Below, in pieces: positions 55,057 to 64,000 of a stretch of DNA of 64,000 nucleotides. The stretch comes from Glutamicibacter nicotianae (GTDB lineage: Bacteria > Actinomycetota > Actinomycetes > Actinomycetales > Micrococcaceae). The first letter of the stretch is position 1, and each line of letters opens with the position of its first letter. The notes under the pieces are model-generated. The model worked only from the letters and a program-made list of their open reading frames with translations. It searched no databases and had not been told where the DNA came from. The stretch covers positions 496,001 to 560,000 of the forward strand of contig NZ_BJNE01000001.1 in the NCBI RefSeq assembly GCF_006539525.1, written 5' to 3'. Made by a program: the position numbers and the translations under genes.

Positions 55057-56901
55057 GTGCCCGAATTGCCACCGAAACCCGTATCACGACGCGCATTGCT
55101 GACCGGTACATTGGCGACAACCGCACTGGCGCTGACCGCCTGCACCGGCAATTCCGAACCCGCCACCTCCGCTTCGCCCTCGGCCTCCGCCAGCGCGTCC
55201 CCTGTTCCGCGGACCTTGCGCTTGGCGGCAGCCGCTCCCCCGGTCAAGCTTGATCCTGCCATCGTCGGCGATAACGAATCCTTCCGGATCACCCGCCAGG
55301 TTTACGAAACGCTGGTCGACATCGATCCGGATACCGGCAGCACCGTAGCCGGCCTGGCCGAATCCTGGACCGAAAGTCCCGACGGCCTGCGCTACACCTT
55401 TACCCTGCGCCAGGGAGTGCTCTTCCATGACGGCACCGAATTGACCGCTAAGGCAGTGGTCGCCAACTTCAACCGCTGGGAGAACTTGTCGCCGCAGCTG
55501 CGCACCGCCTCCAGCCAGGGTTTCGCGAACATCTTCCACATCGACAGCGACATCCCCAAGCTGCCCACCACCAAGGAACTTGAGAAGACCTTCAAGAGCA
55601 CTGGCGAGGCTACCGAAGAAGAGCTGGCCACCCAGCAGTCGCGCACCGAGCAGCTCGAAGAGTTGTCCAAGCAGTTCGAGACGAAGCTCTTTGAAGGCAA
55701 ATCCTCCGCGGGTTCGGCAAGCTATTTCGCGTCCGTCGAGGCCACCGGCGAGTACGTGGTCACCTTGAACCTGCGCCGCAGGCTGCCAGGGCTGGTCGAC
55801 GCGCTGACCTTGCCGGGCATGGCCATCGCCGCACCCAGCGCGTTGACCGGCGGCCCAAAGCAGAATCCTGCCCAGTCGCTGTCCACCCACCCGGTAGGTA
55901 CCGGGCCCTACGCCTTCGTCTCCAATGGCAACGGCGTGGTGCGCCTGGAGATCTTCAAGGACTACTGGAACCAGGCGCGTCTGGACAACAACACCGGGCA
56001 TCCTGAAGTCGCGCTGATCTCCGCAGTTCCTTCGCCCTACAACCGCGAAGGCGCGCTGCTGGCCGATGAAATCGACGGCTTCGACATGGTGTCGGTGGAC
56101 ATCATGCGCACACTGGTGCGCAATGCCAAGGTGGTCGTCCAGCGCGACCCCTTCTCGGTGCTCTACCTTGGCATGGACCAGCGCAACAAGTGGCTGGCCA
56201 AGCCGGATTTCCGCCTGGCCATCGCCCATGCGATCAACCGCAGCTCGCTGGCCGAGAAGCTGTTCCTGCAAGGATCCAAGCATGCTTCCACCCTGCTGCC
56301 TCCCGCGCTGAGCATTCCGGCTCCGGAAGAAACCCCCAACCACGACGCCACGAAAGCCAAGGCGTTGCTGGGCGAGCTGGGCTACGACGGTGAAGAAATC
56401 GAATTCGCCTATCCGCTGCGGGTTTCGCGCAATTACCTGCCGTTGCCCGAGCGCACCTTCGCGCAGATCGCCGACGACCTGGCCGCGGTGGGGATCCGCA
56501 TCAAGCCCAAGCCGATCGCCTGGACCGACGGCTATGTGCAGACCGTGCAGTCCAAGGACTTCAATGGGCTGCACCTGCTGGGCTTCTCCGGCGGCTACCG
56601 TTCCGCCGACGACTTCCTTTCGGGCATCCTGGCGTCCAAGGAGAATGAGTTCGGCTACACCTCGGCGTTACTTGACTCACAGGTCATGCTGGCTCGTTCC
56701 GTCCCATTTGGCAAGGAGCGGACCGCTGCCTATGCCGATATCCTCGAGACCCTGAACACCGATCTGCCCGCGCTCCCCTTGGTCTTTCCGATCTCTGCGC
56801 TGGCGTTTAACGGGAACGTCACCTTCTATCCGCCATCGCCGATGCTCAATGAGTGCTACGCGGATGTGCAGATGACGAATTCACCGTCCATCTCAAGTTA
56901 G
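55057..56901 (+). CDS. ABC transporter solute-binding lipoprotein, family 5
   Basis: 614 residues from GTG 55057, with GAAGGA 14-18 bases upstream. A Tat-like SRRALL is followed by a hydrophobic stretch and lipobox LTAC, so it is exported and lipidated. The mature part has the family 5 (peptide/nickel-binding) pattern: LDPAIVGDNESFRITRQVYETLVD, YTFTLRQGVLFHDGTELTAKAVVANFNRW, HPVGTGPYAF and LAIAHAINRSSLAEKLF. An insert rich in Glu and Ser (ELEKTFKSTGEATEEE) lies around residues 165-210. No permease or ATPase genes are next to it, so it may be an orphan that uses a transporter encoded elsewhere. Confidence 0.92.
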   Translation: MPELPPKPVSRRALLTGTLATTALALTACTGNSEPATSASPSASASASPVPRTLRLAAAAPPVKLDPAIVGDNESFRITRQVYETLVDIDPDTGSTVAGLAESWTESPDGLRYTFTLRQGVLFHDGTELTAKAVVANFNRWENLSPQLRTASSQGFANIFHIDSDIPKLPTTKELEKTFKSTGEATEEELATQQSRTEQLEELSKQFETKLFEGKSSAGSASYFASVEATGEYVVTLNLRRRLPGLVDALTLPGMAIAAPSALTGGPKQNPAQSLSTHPVGTGPYAFVSNGNGVVRLEIFKDYWNQARLDNNTGHPEVALISAVPSPYNREGALLADEIDGFDMVSVDIMRTLVRNAKVVVQRDPFSVLYLGMDQRNKWLAKPDFRLAIAHAINRSSLAEKLFLQGSKHASTLLPPALSIPAPEETPNHDATKAKALLGELGYDGEEIEFAYPLRVSRNYLPLPERTFAQIADDLAAVGIRIKPKPIAWTDGYVQTVQSKDFNGLHLLGFSGGYRSADDFLSGILASKENEFGYTSALLDSQVMLARSVPFGKERTAAYADILETLNTDLPALPLVFPISALAFNGNVTFYPPSPMLNECYADVQMTNSPSISS

Positions 56902-56905
56902 CGAC

Positions 56906-56922
56906 CGTTAACCCAGTTAACG
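56906..56922 (+). promoter_or_regulatory. Perfect inverted repeat upstream of mqo
   Basis: CGTTAAC-CCA-GTTAACG, 7-base arms with a 3-base centre, 5 bases after the previous stop and about 70 bases before mqo. Its symmetry suggests a regulator-binding site; it is too short and A/T-free downstream to be a terminator. Confidence 0.45.
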
Positions 56923-56991
56923 ATTTCTGGCCCCCGGGGATATGGGTCTACTCTGGGAGAGAGCAAAGTATCACTGTCGATGGAGATCCTC

Positions 56992-58467
56992 GTGCCTTCT
57001 GAAACGTCAACCGAATCTTTTGACGTAGTACTAATCGGTGCCGGCATCATGAGTGCCACCCTTGGCACCATGATCAACCAGCTGGAGCCAACCTGGTCCA
57101 TTGGTCTTTTCGAGAACCTGGACAAGGCCGGGCAGGAGTCCTCCTCCCCTTGGAACAACGCAGGCACCGGCCACTCGGCACTGTGCGAGCTGAACTACAC
57201 CGCTGCCAAGGCTGACGGCTCGGTCGATCCGGCCAAGGCCATCGGCATCAACGAGCAGTTCCAGGTGTCCCGCCAGTTCTACTCGTGGGCCGTGGAGAAC
57301 AAGCGCGTAGCTGACAACAGCTTCATCAACGCCCTGCCGCACATGTCCTTCGTCATCGGCGAGGACCACTCCAAGTACCTGCAGACGCGCTACGAGGCCC
57401 TGAAGCCGAACGCCCTGTTCGACGAACTGGAAATCACCAACGACCTGGACACCATCAACGAGTGGACCCCGCTGGTTGCCAAGGGCCGCGACGCCTCGCA
57501 GAAGGTCGCCGCGTCCCGCGTCGTCTCCGGCACCGACGTCGATTTCGGCCGGCTGACCCGCGAGTTGACCGACTCGCTGGGCGCCGCCGGCGCCTCGGTG
57601 AACTACGGCCACAAGGTCAAGGGCCTCAAGCGTTCGGGCGCCGGCTGGGAGCTGACCGTCAAGGACAACGCTTCGGGCGCAGTGAAGAACGTCAAGGCCA
57701 AGTTCGTGTTCGTCGGCGCGGGCGGCGGAGCACTGCCGCTGCTGCAGAAGGCAGGCATCGACGAGATCAAGGGCTTCGGCGGATTCCCGGTCTCCGGCCA
57801 GTTCCTGCGTTGCACCGACGAGACCGTCATCGACCAGCACCATGCCAAGGTCTACGGCCAGGCTTCCGTGGGCGCACCTCCAATGTCGGTGCCGCACCTG
57901 GACACGCGCTTTGTCGACGGCAAGCGCTCGCTGATGTTCGGCCCGTACGCCGGCTTCTCGATGAACTTCCTGAAGTCCACCGGCCAGCTGGATCTTCCAC
58001 TGTCCCTGCGTCCTCACAACATCATCCCGATGCTGGCCGTGGGCAAGGACAACCTGGATCTGACCACCTACCTGATCAAGGAAGTTCTCAAGTCGCGCGC
58101 CAAGAAGGACGAGTCGCTGGCAGAGTACTTCCCTCAGGCAGATGGCTCCAAGTGGGAACTGATCACCGCTGGCCAGCGTGTCCAGGTCATCAAGAAGGAT
58201 GCCAAGAAGGGCGGCGTGCTGCAGTTCGGCACCGAGGTCATCACCTCCTCGGACGGCTCGATCTCCGGCCTGCTCGGCGCTTCGCCAGGCGCTTCGACCG
58301 CTACCCCGATCATGATCGGCCTGCTCTCGCGCTGCTTCCCGAAGCAGTTCGCCGGCTGGGAGTCGAAGCTGAAGGACATGATTCCTTCCTACGGCCAGAA
58401 GCTGAACGAGAACCCGGCACTCTACGCCGAGGTCAAGGCAGCTACCGACAAGTCCCTGGGACTGTAG
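56992..58467 (+). CDS. mqo: Malate:quinone oxidoreductase
   Basis: Membrane-associated FAD enzyme oxidising malate to oxaloacetate and passing electrons to menaquinone. 491 residues from GTG 56992, chosen because GGAG lies 6-9 bases upstream; ATG 56980 is an alternative. Family motifs: [73 protein letters not shown] and [19 protein letters not shown]. It is a single gene with its own terminator. Actinobacteria commonly use Mqo in the citric acid cycle alongside or in place of malate dehydrogenase. Confidence 0.97.
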   Translation: MPSETSTESFDVVLIGAGIMSATLGTMINQLEPTWSIGLFENLDKAGQESSSPWNNAGTGHSALCELNYTAAKADGSVDPAKAIGINEQFQVSRQFYSWAVENKRVADNSFINALPHMSFVIGEDHSKYLQTRYEALKPNALFDELEITNDLDTINEWTPLVAKGRDASQKVAASRVVSGTDVDFGRLTRELTDSLGAAGASVNYGHKVKGLKRSGAGWELTVKDNASGAVKNVKAKFVFVGAGGGALPLLQKAGIDEIKGFGGFPVSGQFLRCTDETVIDQHHAKVYGQASVGAPPMSVPHLDTRFVDGKRSLMFGPYAGFSMNFLKSTGQLDLPLSLRPHNIIPMLAVGKDNLDLTTYLIKEVLKSRAKKDESLAEYFPQADGSKWELITAGQRVQVIKKDAKKGGVLQFGTEVITSSDGSISGLLGASPGASTATPIMIGLLSRCFPKQFAGWESKLKDMIPSYGQKLNENPALYAEVKAATDKSLGL

Positions 58468-58483
58468 CCACCTGGCACCACGA

Positions 58484-58513
58484 GAACCGTCCACCAGCAT
58501 TGGTGGACGGTTC
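58484..58513 (+). terminator. Terminator after mqo
   Basis: Perfect 13-base arms GAACCGTCCACCA (58484-58496) and TGGTGGACGGTTC (58501-58513) with a GCAT loop, 16 bases past the mqo stop, followed by TTCGC. Confidence 0.75.
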
Positions 58514-58544
58514 TTCGCATATCCGGGCTAAGCACTACCGCGGG

Positions 58545-59051
58545 TTATTGCGCCGATGCGGCGACCTCGATGTCCAGCGGGGATTTCAAGGTCTGGAGCA
58601 CCACGCAATACTTTTCGGTGGCCTCGATCAGCTGCGCCACTTCCTGCTCGCTGGCCTCGGTCTGCAGCTCGAAGGACAGCTTGATCGAGCTGAACCCCAC
58701 CGCGGCGTCGGGATCCAATCCCAAGGTGCCGCGCACATCCAGCACGCCGCTCGCGTGGACGCTGCCGCTCACGCTCAGCGAGCGGTTGATCGCCACCGCG
58801 GCCAAGGTGACACCGGCACAGGCCACCAGCGCCTGCAGGAGCATATCCCCCGAGCAGGCCAATGTCCCGTCCCCGCCGGTGGACGGGTGCAGGCCGGCGT
58901 CCACCAGGGCTTGGCCGGTGTGCACCGAGCAGGACAGCCCTTCTTCTCCGAGCGTTCCGCTGGCCTCCAGCACGATGCTTCCAGCCTCCGGCTGCTCGCG
59001 GTACAGCTGCTTCAATGGCCGCTGCACGCTGCGTAGAGTATCCCGATCCAT
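58545..59051 (-). CDS. OsmC-family protein
   Basis: 168 residues of the OsmC/Ohr superfamily of small thiol peroxidases. The first Cys lies near the family position in GTLACSGDMLLQAL and the second in LVACAGVTLAAVA, so the two-Cys site is retained. The C-terminal part ends ATEKYCVVLQTLKSP, the usual OsmC/YhfA-like ending. It converges on mqo. It could detoxify organic hydroperoxides, but the subfamily cannot be fixed. Confidence 0.85.
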   Translation of the reverse strand: MDRDTLRSVQRPLKQLYREQPEAGSIVLEASGTLGEEGLSCSVHTGQALVDAGLHPSTGGDGTLACSGDMLLQALVACAGVTLAAVAINRSLSVSGSVHASGVLDVRGTLGLDPDAAVGFSSIKLSFELQTEASEQEVAQLIEATEKYCVVLQTLKSPLDIEVAASAQ

Positions 59052-59313
59052 GGCTGCCCTGCCCCTCTGCGAAGTTCCGCGGGACTATCCCGTAGATCGA
59101 GTATGCGCGCGATTCCGCACAAAAGAGCCGGGCGATCGGCAGGTTATTCGCGCCGGGTTAGTTGCCTGAGGTACTCTGCTTCGCTCACAGTGCGCATCGC
59201 CAAATCCAGTGGCATCGTAGGTTCGACGATCTAGCGCCTCGACATCAAGAGTCGATTCCGAACTACGACTTGGGTATCTACATTTAGTATGCGAACGGTG
59301 CCATAATGTAGGA

Positions 59314-59901
59314 ATGGGAACGATTAGTACTGCACATGATCTGGGGCGAGCAATCCGTGGCGCCCGGATTCAAAACGGCTTGAGCCAACAGGAGCTCGCA
59401 AGCAAAACCGGGCAATCACGAAAGTTCATCGTAGATCTTGAATCAGGCAAAGAGACGGCTGAGCTCGGCGCTTCGTTGCGAGTTGCCAATGCCTTGGATA
59501 TCCACTGGGCTGCCCCACTTCCGACTCCTCAGTTGATACTCGACGAGGCAGCCCGCGATATTGCCCACGAGCTGTCTTCCGGCGACAACGAATTCGCCCT
59601 AAGAATCGCAATGGATTCATTGAAGAAATTGAAAATGATGAAACCGGAGCACCTGAAGAAGCCCAAATCTACCGGGAGCGAACGATTCGATGCCTTGCTG
59701 GCAGCGAGCGCGCGGATTGCGCTTGATGGCGTTTCTGCGCGGAAGCCCCGGTGGGGAGTGAAACTGCAGAATCCATGGTTTCCAGGTGCCGATACCCGGA
59801 GCATGAGCGAGGCGTTCAAGGAATTGACGATAAAGCGCACCCCGAAGGCGTTCGCTGATTTCAATATTTTCCTCAAAGACAATTCGCTGGAGATGCCGTG
59901 A
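59314..59901 (+). CDS. XRE-family HTH protein, candidate antitoxin
   Basis: 195 residues. An N-terminal HTH_3 domain (LGRAIRGARIQNGLSQQELA, then SRKFIVDLESGKETAELG) is joined to a C-terminal region of ~110 residues with helical, Lys-rich character (SLKKLKMMKPEHLKKPKS, KPRWGVKLQNPWFPG) whose family I cannot name. GTAGGA directly precedes the ATG and a CATAAT lies 10 bases before that. The next gene starts on its stop codon (GTGA), which is the usual coupling for toxin-antitoxin pairs. DNA-binding autoregulation is an inference. Confidence 0.75.
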   Translation: MGTISTAHDLGRAIRGARIQNGLSQQELASKTGQSRKFIVDLESGKETAELGASLRVANALDIHWAAPLPTPQLILDEAARDIAHELSSGDNEFALRIAMDSLKKLKMMKPEHLKKPKSTGSERFDALLAASARIALDGVSARKPRWGVKLQNPWFPGADTRSMSEAFKELTIKRTPKAFADFNIFLKDNSLEMP

Positions 59902-60436
59902 ACAAAGACTTTACGTTAGATGAGATTCGCGAACTGCTTGGCGAGCTCGGGGCACGACTTCAGGCCAATGGGATCACTGCAATGATCCGAATGGTCGGTG
60001 GGGCAGCTATCGCCTTTTCGGGAAACGACCGTCGGGTAACGCAAAACATTGATGCATATCGCCGCAGGCCGACGTTGAACGCCTCATCAAGTCAATGGCT
60101 AAAGAACGAAATCTTCCATCTGGGTGGCTGAACTCCAGCGCGGCCGCCTTCATCCCCGCAGGAGCAAAATGGGTAACGGTCAATCTTGGCCAAGGGTTCA
60201 AGGCATATATCGCTTCGCCTGAAACTCTGCTGGCGATGAAGCTCAACTCAGCACGAGATCGGGACATCCTCGACATCAGCTTCTTGCTGGAAAAGCTGGA
60301 TATTCACAGCGTGGATGGGGCCACTGACATAGCAGCTGAGCTCTATGGCGACGATGGCGTTGCGTATTCCGCAACGAGCCGAGAAGATGCTCCTATCGTC
60401 GTCGAAGAAGCCATCAACCAGAATCGCAATAGCTGA
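59898..60436 (+). pseudogene. Nucleotidyltransferase-like protein (DUF6036/AbiEii/MenT-type), frameshifted
   Basis: Starts GTG 59898 on the stop of the XRE gene. The first half reads IRMVGGAAIAFSG then RRVTQNIDA, which fits the G-G-x-A and R-x-T-x-D-I-D metal-site pattern of minimal nucleotidyltransferases, but with Asn for the first Asp. After about 60070 the frame is lost. The continuation VERLIKSMAKERNLPSGWLN with YIASPETLLAMKLNSARDRD and ILDISFLLEKLDI lies one frame over and ends at 60436. In this family the K-x-x-A-x-R-x-R-D-x-x-D element is the second signature. Adding one base near 60070-60078 restores one protein of ~179 residues. As read it would be inactive. Confidence 0.7.
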
Positions 60437-60724
60437 CCCATGGAGGCTTGGTTCTGCGATTCGGTGGCTTCATTGACCTACGAAAAGTCGCAACCTTGTG
60501 CCCTTGGCCTACGGTTCGTGCTCGCGATGTCCTGGCCTTCCGCAATCCTCAATACCCTGGATCCAACGACAGTCGTCCGGCCCGGCCGCCACAGGCAACT
60601 GCCGGGTAGTCCATTCGGATGATTTTTGCGTGCTTAACATCTCTCGGTGACCGTTGTGCAATGGCAACCAACTAAAGTTGGATATAAGCCCTTCCCACTG
60701 CGACACAACGAGGACCACACCCGC

Positions 60725-63700
60725 ATGCAGCGCTTGGCCATCTTGTCATTGAAGAACCGGGCGCTCATTGCGCTCATCACGGTTTTCGCCGCCGTTTTCG
60801 GCGTGATTTCCATGGGATCGCTCAAGCAGGAGCTGATCCCGGAACTGGAATTCCCGCAGATCTCGGTCATGGCAACCCAAATGGGTTCCAGCCCCGAGGT
60901 GATCGACGAACAGGTCGCCGAACCGCTGGAAACCGCGCTGCAGGCTGTCGAGGGCCTGGAATCCTCCACGGCCACCTCGCAGACCGGCTTCACCCGCATC
61001 GGCTTGACCTTCGAATACGGCACGGACATGGACCGGGCCCGCACCCAGGTGGAACGGGCCATTGCCAACTCCAAGTCCCAGCTGCCCGAGGATGTGGAGC
61101 CGACCGCCTTCGCCGGTTCCATCGCCGATTTCCCGGTGCTGGCCCTGGCGGTCTCCTCGGACCAGTCGCTGGAAGCGCTCAACGACGACGTGGAGCGCAT
61201 CACCCTGCCCAAGCTGCAGAAGATCGACGGCGTCCGCGAGGCCTCGGTCTCCGGCGGCTCCTCCCAGCACATTGCGGTGATCCCGAAGGACAGCCAGATG
61301 CGCGAGGCCGGGCTGTCCGTCGCGGACCTGAAGGACGGCATCGAGAACGCCGGCTCCCCCATGCCGATCGGCAACATGGACGTCGACGGCCTGGAGCTTC
61401 CGGTGATTGCCGGCTCCACCCCGGATACCCTGGACGCCATCAAGGACATCCCGCTGGTCACCGACAACGGCCCGGTGCTGCTCAAGGACGTCGCCGAGGT
61501 CTCGGTGCAGGCCGACGAGGCCACGAGCATCACCCGCACCAATGGCGAGGAGACCCTCTCTATCCAGGTCACCAAGACCCCGGATGGCGACACCGTAGCC
61601 ATTTCGCATGCCATCACCGCGATGCTCGCCGAGCTGGAATCGGAGCTGGGCCACAAGGCCACCATGACCACGATCTTCGACCAGGCGCCGTTCATCGAGG
61701 ACTCGATCAAGCACCTGGCACTGGAAGGCGCGCTGGGCCTGGGCTTCGCCGTGATCATCATCCTGGTGTTCCTCTTCTCGGTACGCTCCACCCTGGTCAC
61801 CGCAATCTCCATCCCGCTGTCGCTGATGGCGACGTTCATCGGGATGAACGTTTTCGGGTACACGCTGAACATGCTGACCTTGGGCGCTTTGACCATTTCC
61901 ATCGGACGAGTGGTGGATGACTCGATTGTGGTCATCGAGAACATCAAGCGCCATCTGGCCCACGGAGAATCCAAGGCGCAGGCCATCTTGCTGGCGGTCA
62001 AGGAAGTTGCCGGCGCCATTACCGCGGCGACCCTGACCACCGTGGCGGTGTTCCTGCCGATCGCCCTGGTGGGCGGCATGGCCGGCGAGCTGTTCAGCCC
62101 GTTCGCGCTGACCATGACCATCGCGCTGCTGGCCTCGCTGCTGGTCTCGCTGACCATCGTCCCGGTGCTGGCGTACTGGTTCCTGCCGCACCGCCCGGGC
62201 AGCGGCGAAACCCACACCGTGCACGTAGCCGAAGACAAGTCCTGGCTGCAGCGCGCCTATATCCCGGTGCTGAAGAAGACCCAGAAGCACCCGGTCATCA
62301 CGCTGCTCGCCTCCGTGCTGGTGCTTGCCGGCACCGTGGCGATGACCCCGCTGCTGAACACCAACCTGCTGGGCTCAACCGGCGAGAACTCGATCTCCAT
62401 CACCGCCGAAATGCCGTCGGGCACGGCCATGGAAACCACCGAGAAGGAAGCGGCGAAGATCGAATCCAAGCTCGCGGACATCGACGGCATCGAAGATGTC
62501 CAGCTGACCGTGGGCACCGCCAGCGGCATGGCGGCCATGTTCTCCTCGGGCTCGGACACCGCCAGCTTCACCGTGATCACCGATCCCGATGCGGATCAGG
62601 AAGCGCTGAAGAACACGGTGCGCGAGCAGGTCGAGGCACTGGACCTGCCCAAGGACCTGGATCTGAGCTTCGGCTCGAACTCCTCGGCCATGATGTCCAG
62701 CGATGTCACCGTCGAGATCAAGGCCCCGGATGAGGGAATCCTTCGCGAGGCGACCACCGCGACCCGCGAGGCGCTGGAAGGCACCGAGCACGTCACCGAA
62801 ATCTCCGATAACCTCTCGGCTGAACGCGAGCAGGTCTCCATCGATATCGATGCCACCAAGGCCGCCGAGGCGGGGCTGACCGAAACCCAGCTGGCGGGAA
62901 TGGTCGCCTCCCAGGTCTCCCCTGTTCCTGCCGGTACGCTGCGCCTGGACTACACCGACATGACGGTGCAGATCGGCGAGGGCATGGACCTGGACAGCCT
63001 TGACAAGCTGCGCGAGCTGGAGATCCCGACCGCCGCCGGCGTCAAGGAACTGCAGGATCTGGCCACCGTGGAGCGCGCCAAGGTGGTCCAGCAGGTCACC
63101 ACCTCCAACGGCGAGCGGATCGCCACCGTCACCCTGGCCCCTGCGGAGAACATGCTCGGGGATGTGTCCAAGAACGTCACCGAGCGCCTGGAGTCGGTGC
63201 AGCTGCCCGAGGGCGCCACGGCAGAAATCGGCGGCGCGGCCACCGAACAGGCCGAGTCCTTCAACCAGCTGTATCTGGCGTTGCTGGCGGCCATCGCCAT
63301 CGTTTACGTGATCATGGTGGCCACCTTCAAGTCCCTGATCCAGCCGCTGATCCTGCTGGTCTCGATTCCCTTCGCCGCCACCGGCGCGATCGGCCTGCTG
63401 CTGATCTCAGGCATCCCGCTGGGCCTGCCCTCGCTGATCGGCATGCTGATGCTGGTGGGCATCGTGGTGACCAACGCGATTGTGCTGATCGACTTGATCA
63501 ACCAGTACCGTCAGGACACGCCGGAGCGTCCGGCCATGGCCCTGGAGGATGCCATCATGCACGGCGCCCGCCAGCGCCTGCGCCCGATCCTGATGACCGC
63601 GCTGGCGACCATCTTCGCGCTGGTGCCGATGGGCCTGGGCCTGACCGGCCAGTCGGGCTTCATCTCCCAGCCGCTGGCCGTGGTGGTCATCGGCGGCCTG

Positions 63701-64000
63701 GTCTCCTCCACCTTGCTCACGCTGATCCTGGTGCCGGTGCTCTACCGCCTGGTCGAGTCCCGCAAGGAGAAGAACGCCAAGGCCCGCTCCGCGCGCAAGC
63801 ATTCTGCGCAGCAGCACACCGCGGCCCAGGACCTGACCCGTGCCATGGACAGCGCCAGCGCCAAGATCGCGCCGGAGGCTGCACCGGCAGCCGATGCCAA
63901 GACTAAGGCCAAGTCGGAAGACAAGGCCTTAGTCAAGGACAAGGGCAAGGCTGGCCAGAATGAAAAGCCGGCGGCACCGGCCGATCAGGTCATCAACCCG
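60725..64000 (+). CDS. RND-family efflux permease (AcrB/HAE1-like), 3' end outside window
   Basis: An open frame from ATG 60725 to the last base (1092 codons, no stop). It is not SecDF or MmpL-like but of the AcrB/MexB class. The N-terminal span begins after LAILSLKNRALIALITVFAAV. The porter domains contain GSSPEVIDEQVAEPLETAL. The first large membrane block has ISIPLSLMATFIGM, then ISIGRVVDDSIVVIENI with the paired Asp of the proton relay. The second block has LLISGIPLGLPSLIGMLMLVGIVVTNAIVLIDLI. After the last span comes a Lys/Ala-rich cytoplasmic tail of more than 80 residues. A weak CGAGGA lies about 12 bases upstream. Drug or lipid export is plausible; no adaptor protein gene is in view. 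Confidence 0.93.
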   Translation, partial: MQRLAILSLKNRALIALITVFAAVFGVISMGSLKQELIPELEFPQISVMATQMGSSPEVIDEQVAEPLETALQAVEGLESSTATSQTGFTRIGLTFEYGTDMDRARTQVERAIANSKSQLPEDVEPTAFAGSIADFPVLALAVSSDQSLEALNDDVERITLPKLQKIDGVREASVSGGSSQHIAVIPKDSQMREAGLSVADLKDGIENAGSPMPIGNMDVDGLELPVIAGSTPDTLDAIKDIPLVTDNGPVLLKDVAEVSVQADEATSITRTNGEETLSIQVTKTPDGDTVAISHAITAMLAELESELGHKATMTTIFDQAPFIEDSIKHLALEGALGLGFAVIIILVFLFSVRSTLVTAISIPLSLMATFIGMNVFGYTLNMLTLGALTISIGRVVDDSIVVIENIKRHLAHGESKAQAILLAVKEVAGAITAATLTTVAVFLPIALVGGMAGELFSPFALTMTIALLASLLVSLTIVPVLAYWFLPHRPGSGETHTVHVAEDKSWLQRAYIPVLKKTQKHPVITLLASVLVLAGTVAMTPLLNTNLLGSTGENSISITAEMPSGTAMETTEKEAAKIESKLADIDGIEDVQLTVGTASGMAAMFSSGSDTASFTVITDPDADQEALKNTVREQVEALDLPKDLDLSFGSNSSAMMSSDVTVEIKAPDEGILREATTATREALEGTEHVTEISDNLSAEREQVSIDIDATKAAEAGLTETQLAGMVASQVSPVPAGTLRLDYTDMTVQIGEGMDLDSLDKLRELEIPTAAGVKELQDLATVERAKVVQQVTTSNGERIATVTLAPAENMLGDVSKNVTERLESVQLPEGATAEIGGAATEQAESFNQLYLALLAAIAIVYVIMVATFKSLIQPLILLVSIPFAATGAIGLLLISGIPLGLPSLIGMLMLVGIVVTNAIVLIDLINQYRQDTPERPAMALEDAIMHGARQRLRPILMTALATIFALVPMGLGLTGQSGFISQPLAVVVIGGLVSSTLLTLILVPVLYRLVESRKEKNAKARSARKHSAQQHTAAQDLTRAMDSASAKIAPEAAPAADAKTKAKSEDKALVKDKGKAGQNEKPAAPADQVINP

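Noticed and set aside
57031-58500. A 489-codon open frame on the minus strand opposite mqo
   Set aside because: It is the mirror of a clear mqo gene. Long antisense frames are common in GC-rich DNA, and the predicted protein has no recognisable pattern.
60634-62290. Open frames of over 500 codons on the minus strand opposite the RND permease
   Set aside because: The plus strand encodes an intact RND permease with proton-relay motifs. The antisense proteins are Ser- or Gly/Arg-rich without family signatures.

Overview
The window looks like chromosomal DNA of a high-GC actinobacterium of the Micrococcaceae, most like Glutamicibacter/Arthrobacter. This is inferred from gene content and style: a C50 carotenoid operon with paired small lycopene cyclases, an ilvB-ilvN-ilvC locus, mqo, type I idi, LPxTG surface proteins and frequent GTG/TTG starts. 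No database search was possible, so family names rest on motifs seen in the translations.

Layout. 0-4 kb: the end of a two-component system, metG and a NYN-domain protein. 4-16 kb: a minus-strand surface-polysaccharide block. It has wecB and wecC (UDP-ManNAc and UDP-ManNAcA supply) and four glycosyltransferase genes, one coding for a 1478-residue protein with three catalytic-type modules. wecC and one transferase carry single-base frameshifts. 16-24.5 kb: an insertion-sequence scrapyard. It contains a broken IS3-type element, a stub of an IS1634/IS1380-type transposase, a broken IS21-type element and a 2.69-kb IS21-type element with recognisable ends. Between them lies an AT-rich gene for a heparinase II/III-like lyase joined to a serine-esterase-like domain. 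24.8-27.4 kb: an asparagine-synthase-like protein and a DUF6270-like protein, probably also part of the polysaccharide locus. 27.5-29.1 kb: serA.

30-36 kb: a sortase-assembled pilus operon (large LPLTG adhesin, major pilin, class C sortase) behind a hairpin-rich leader. 36-43 kb: a methyltransferase, a secreted sunset-type protein, and ilvB-ilvN-ilvC on the minus strand. A 15-residue leader peptide with a Val-Leu-Leu-Val-Ile run and a terminator hairpin precede ilvB, a classical attenuation arrangement. 43-49.3 kb: an overlapping minus-strand operon marR-crtE-crtB-crtI-crtYe-crtYf-crtEb-idi that builds a C50 carotenoid from IPP/DMAPP. A TspO-like gene and an NAD(P)-binding DUF2867-type gene diverge from it.

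52-54 kb: tRNA-Leu, a bacterioferritin-comigratory-type peroxiredoxin and three tRNA-Lys(CTT) genes. 54-64 kb: a D-2-hydroxyacid dehydrogenase, an ABC solute-binding lipoprotein, mqo, an OsmC-like protein, a candidate XRE-antitoxin/nucleotidyltransferase-toxin pair whose toxin is frameshifted, and an RND-family permease running off the right edge.

The features most worth a second look are the lyase-esterase fusion, the modular glycosyltransferases, the ilvB leader, the pilus leader, and the cluster of homopolymer indels, which may be real decay or sequencing error.
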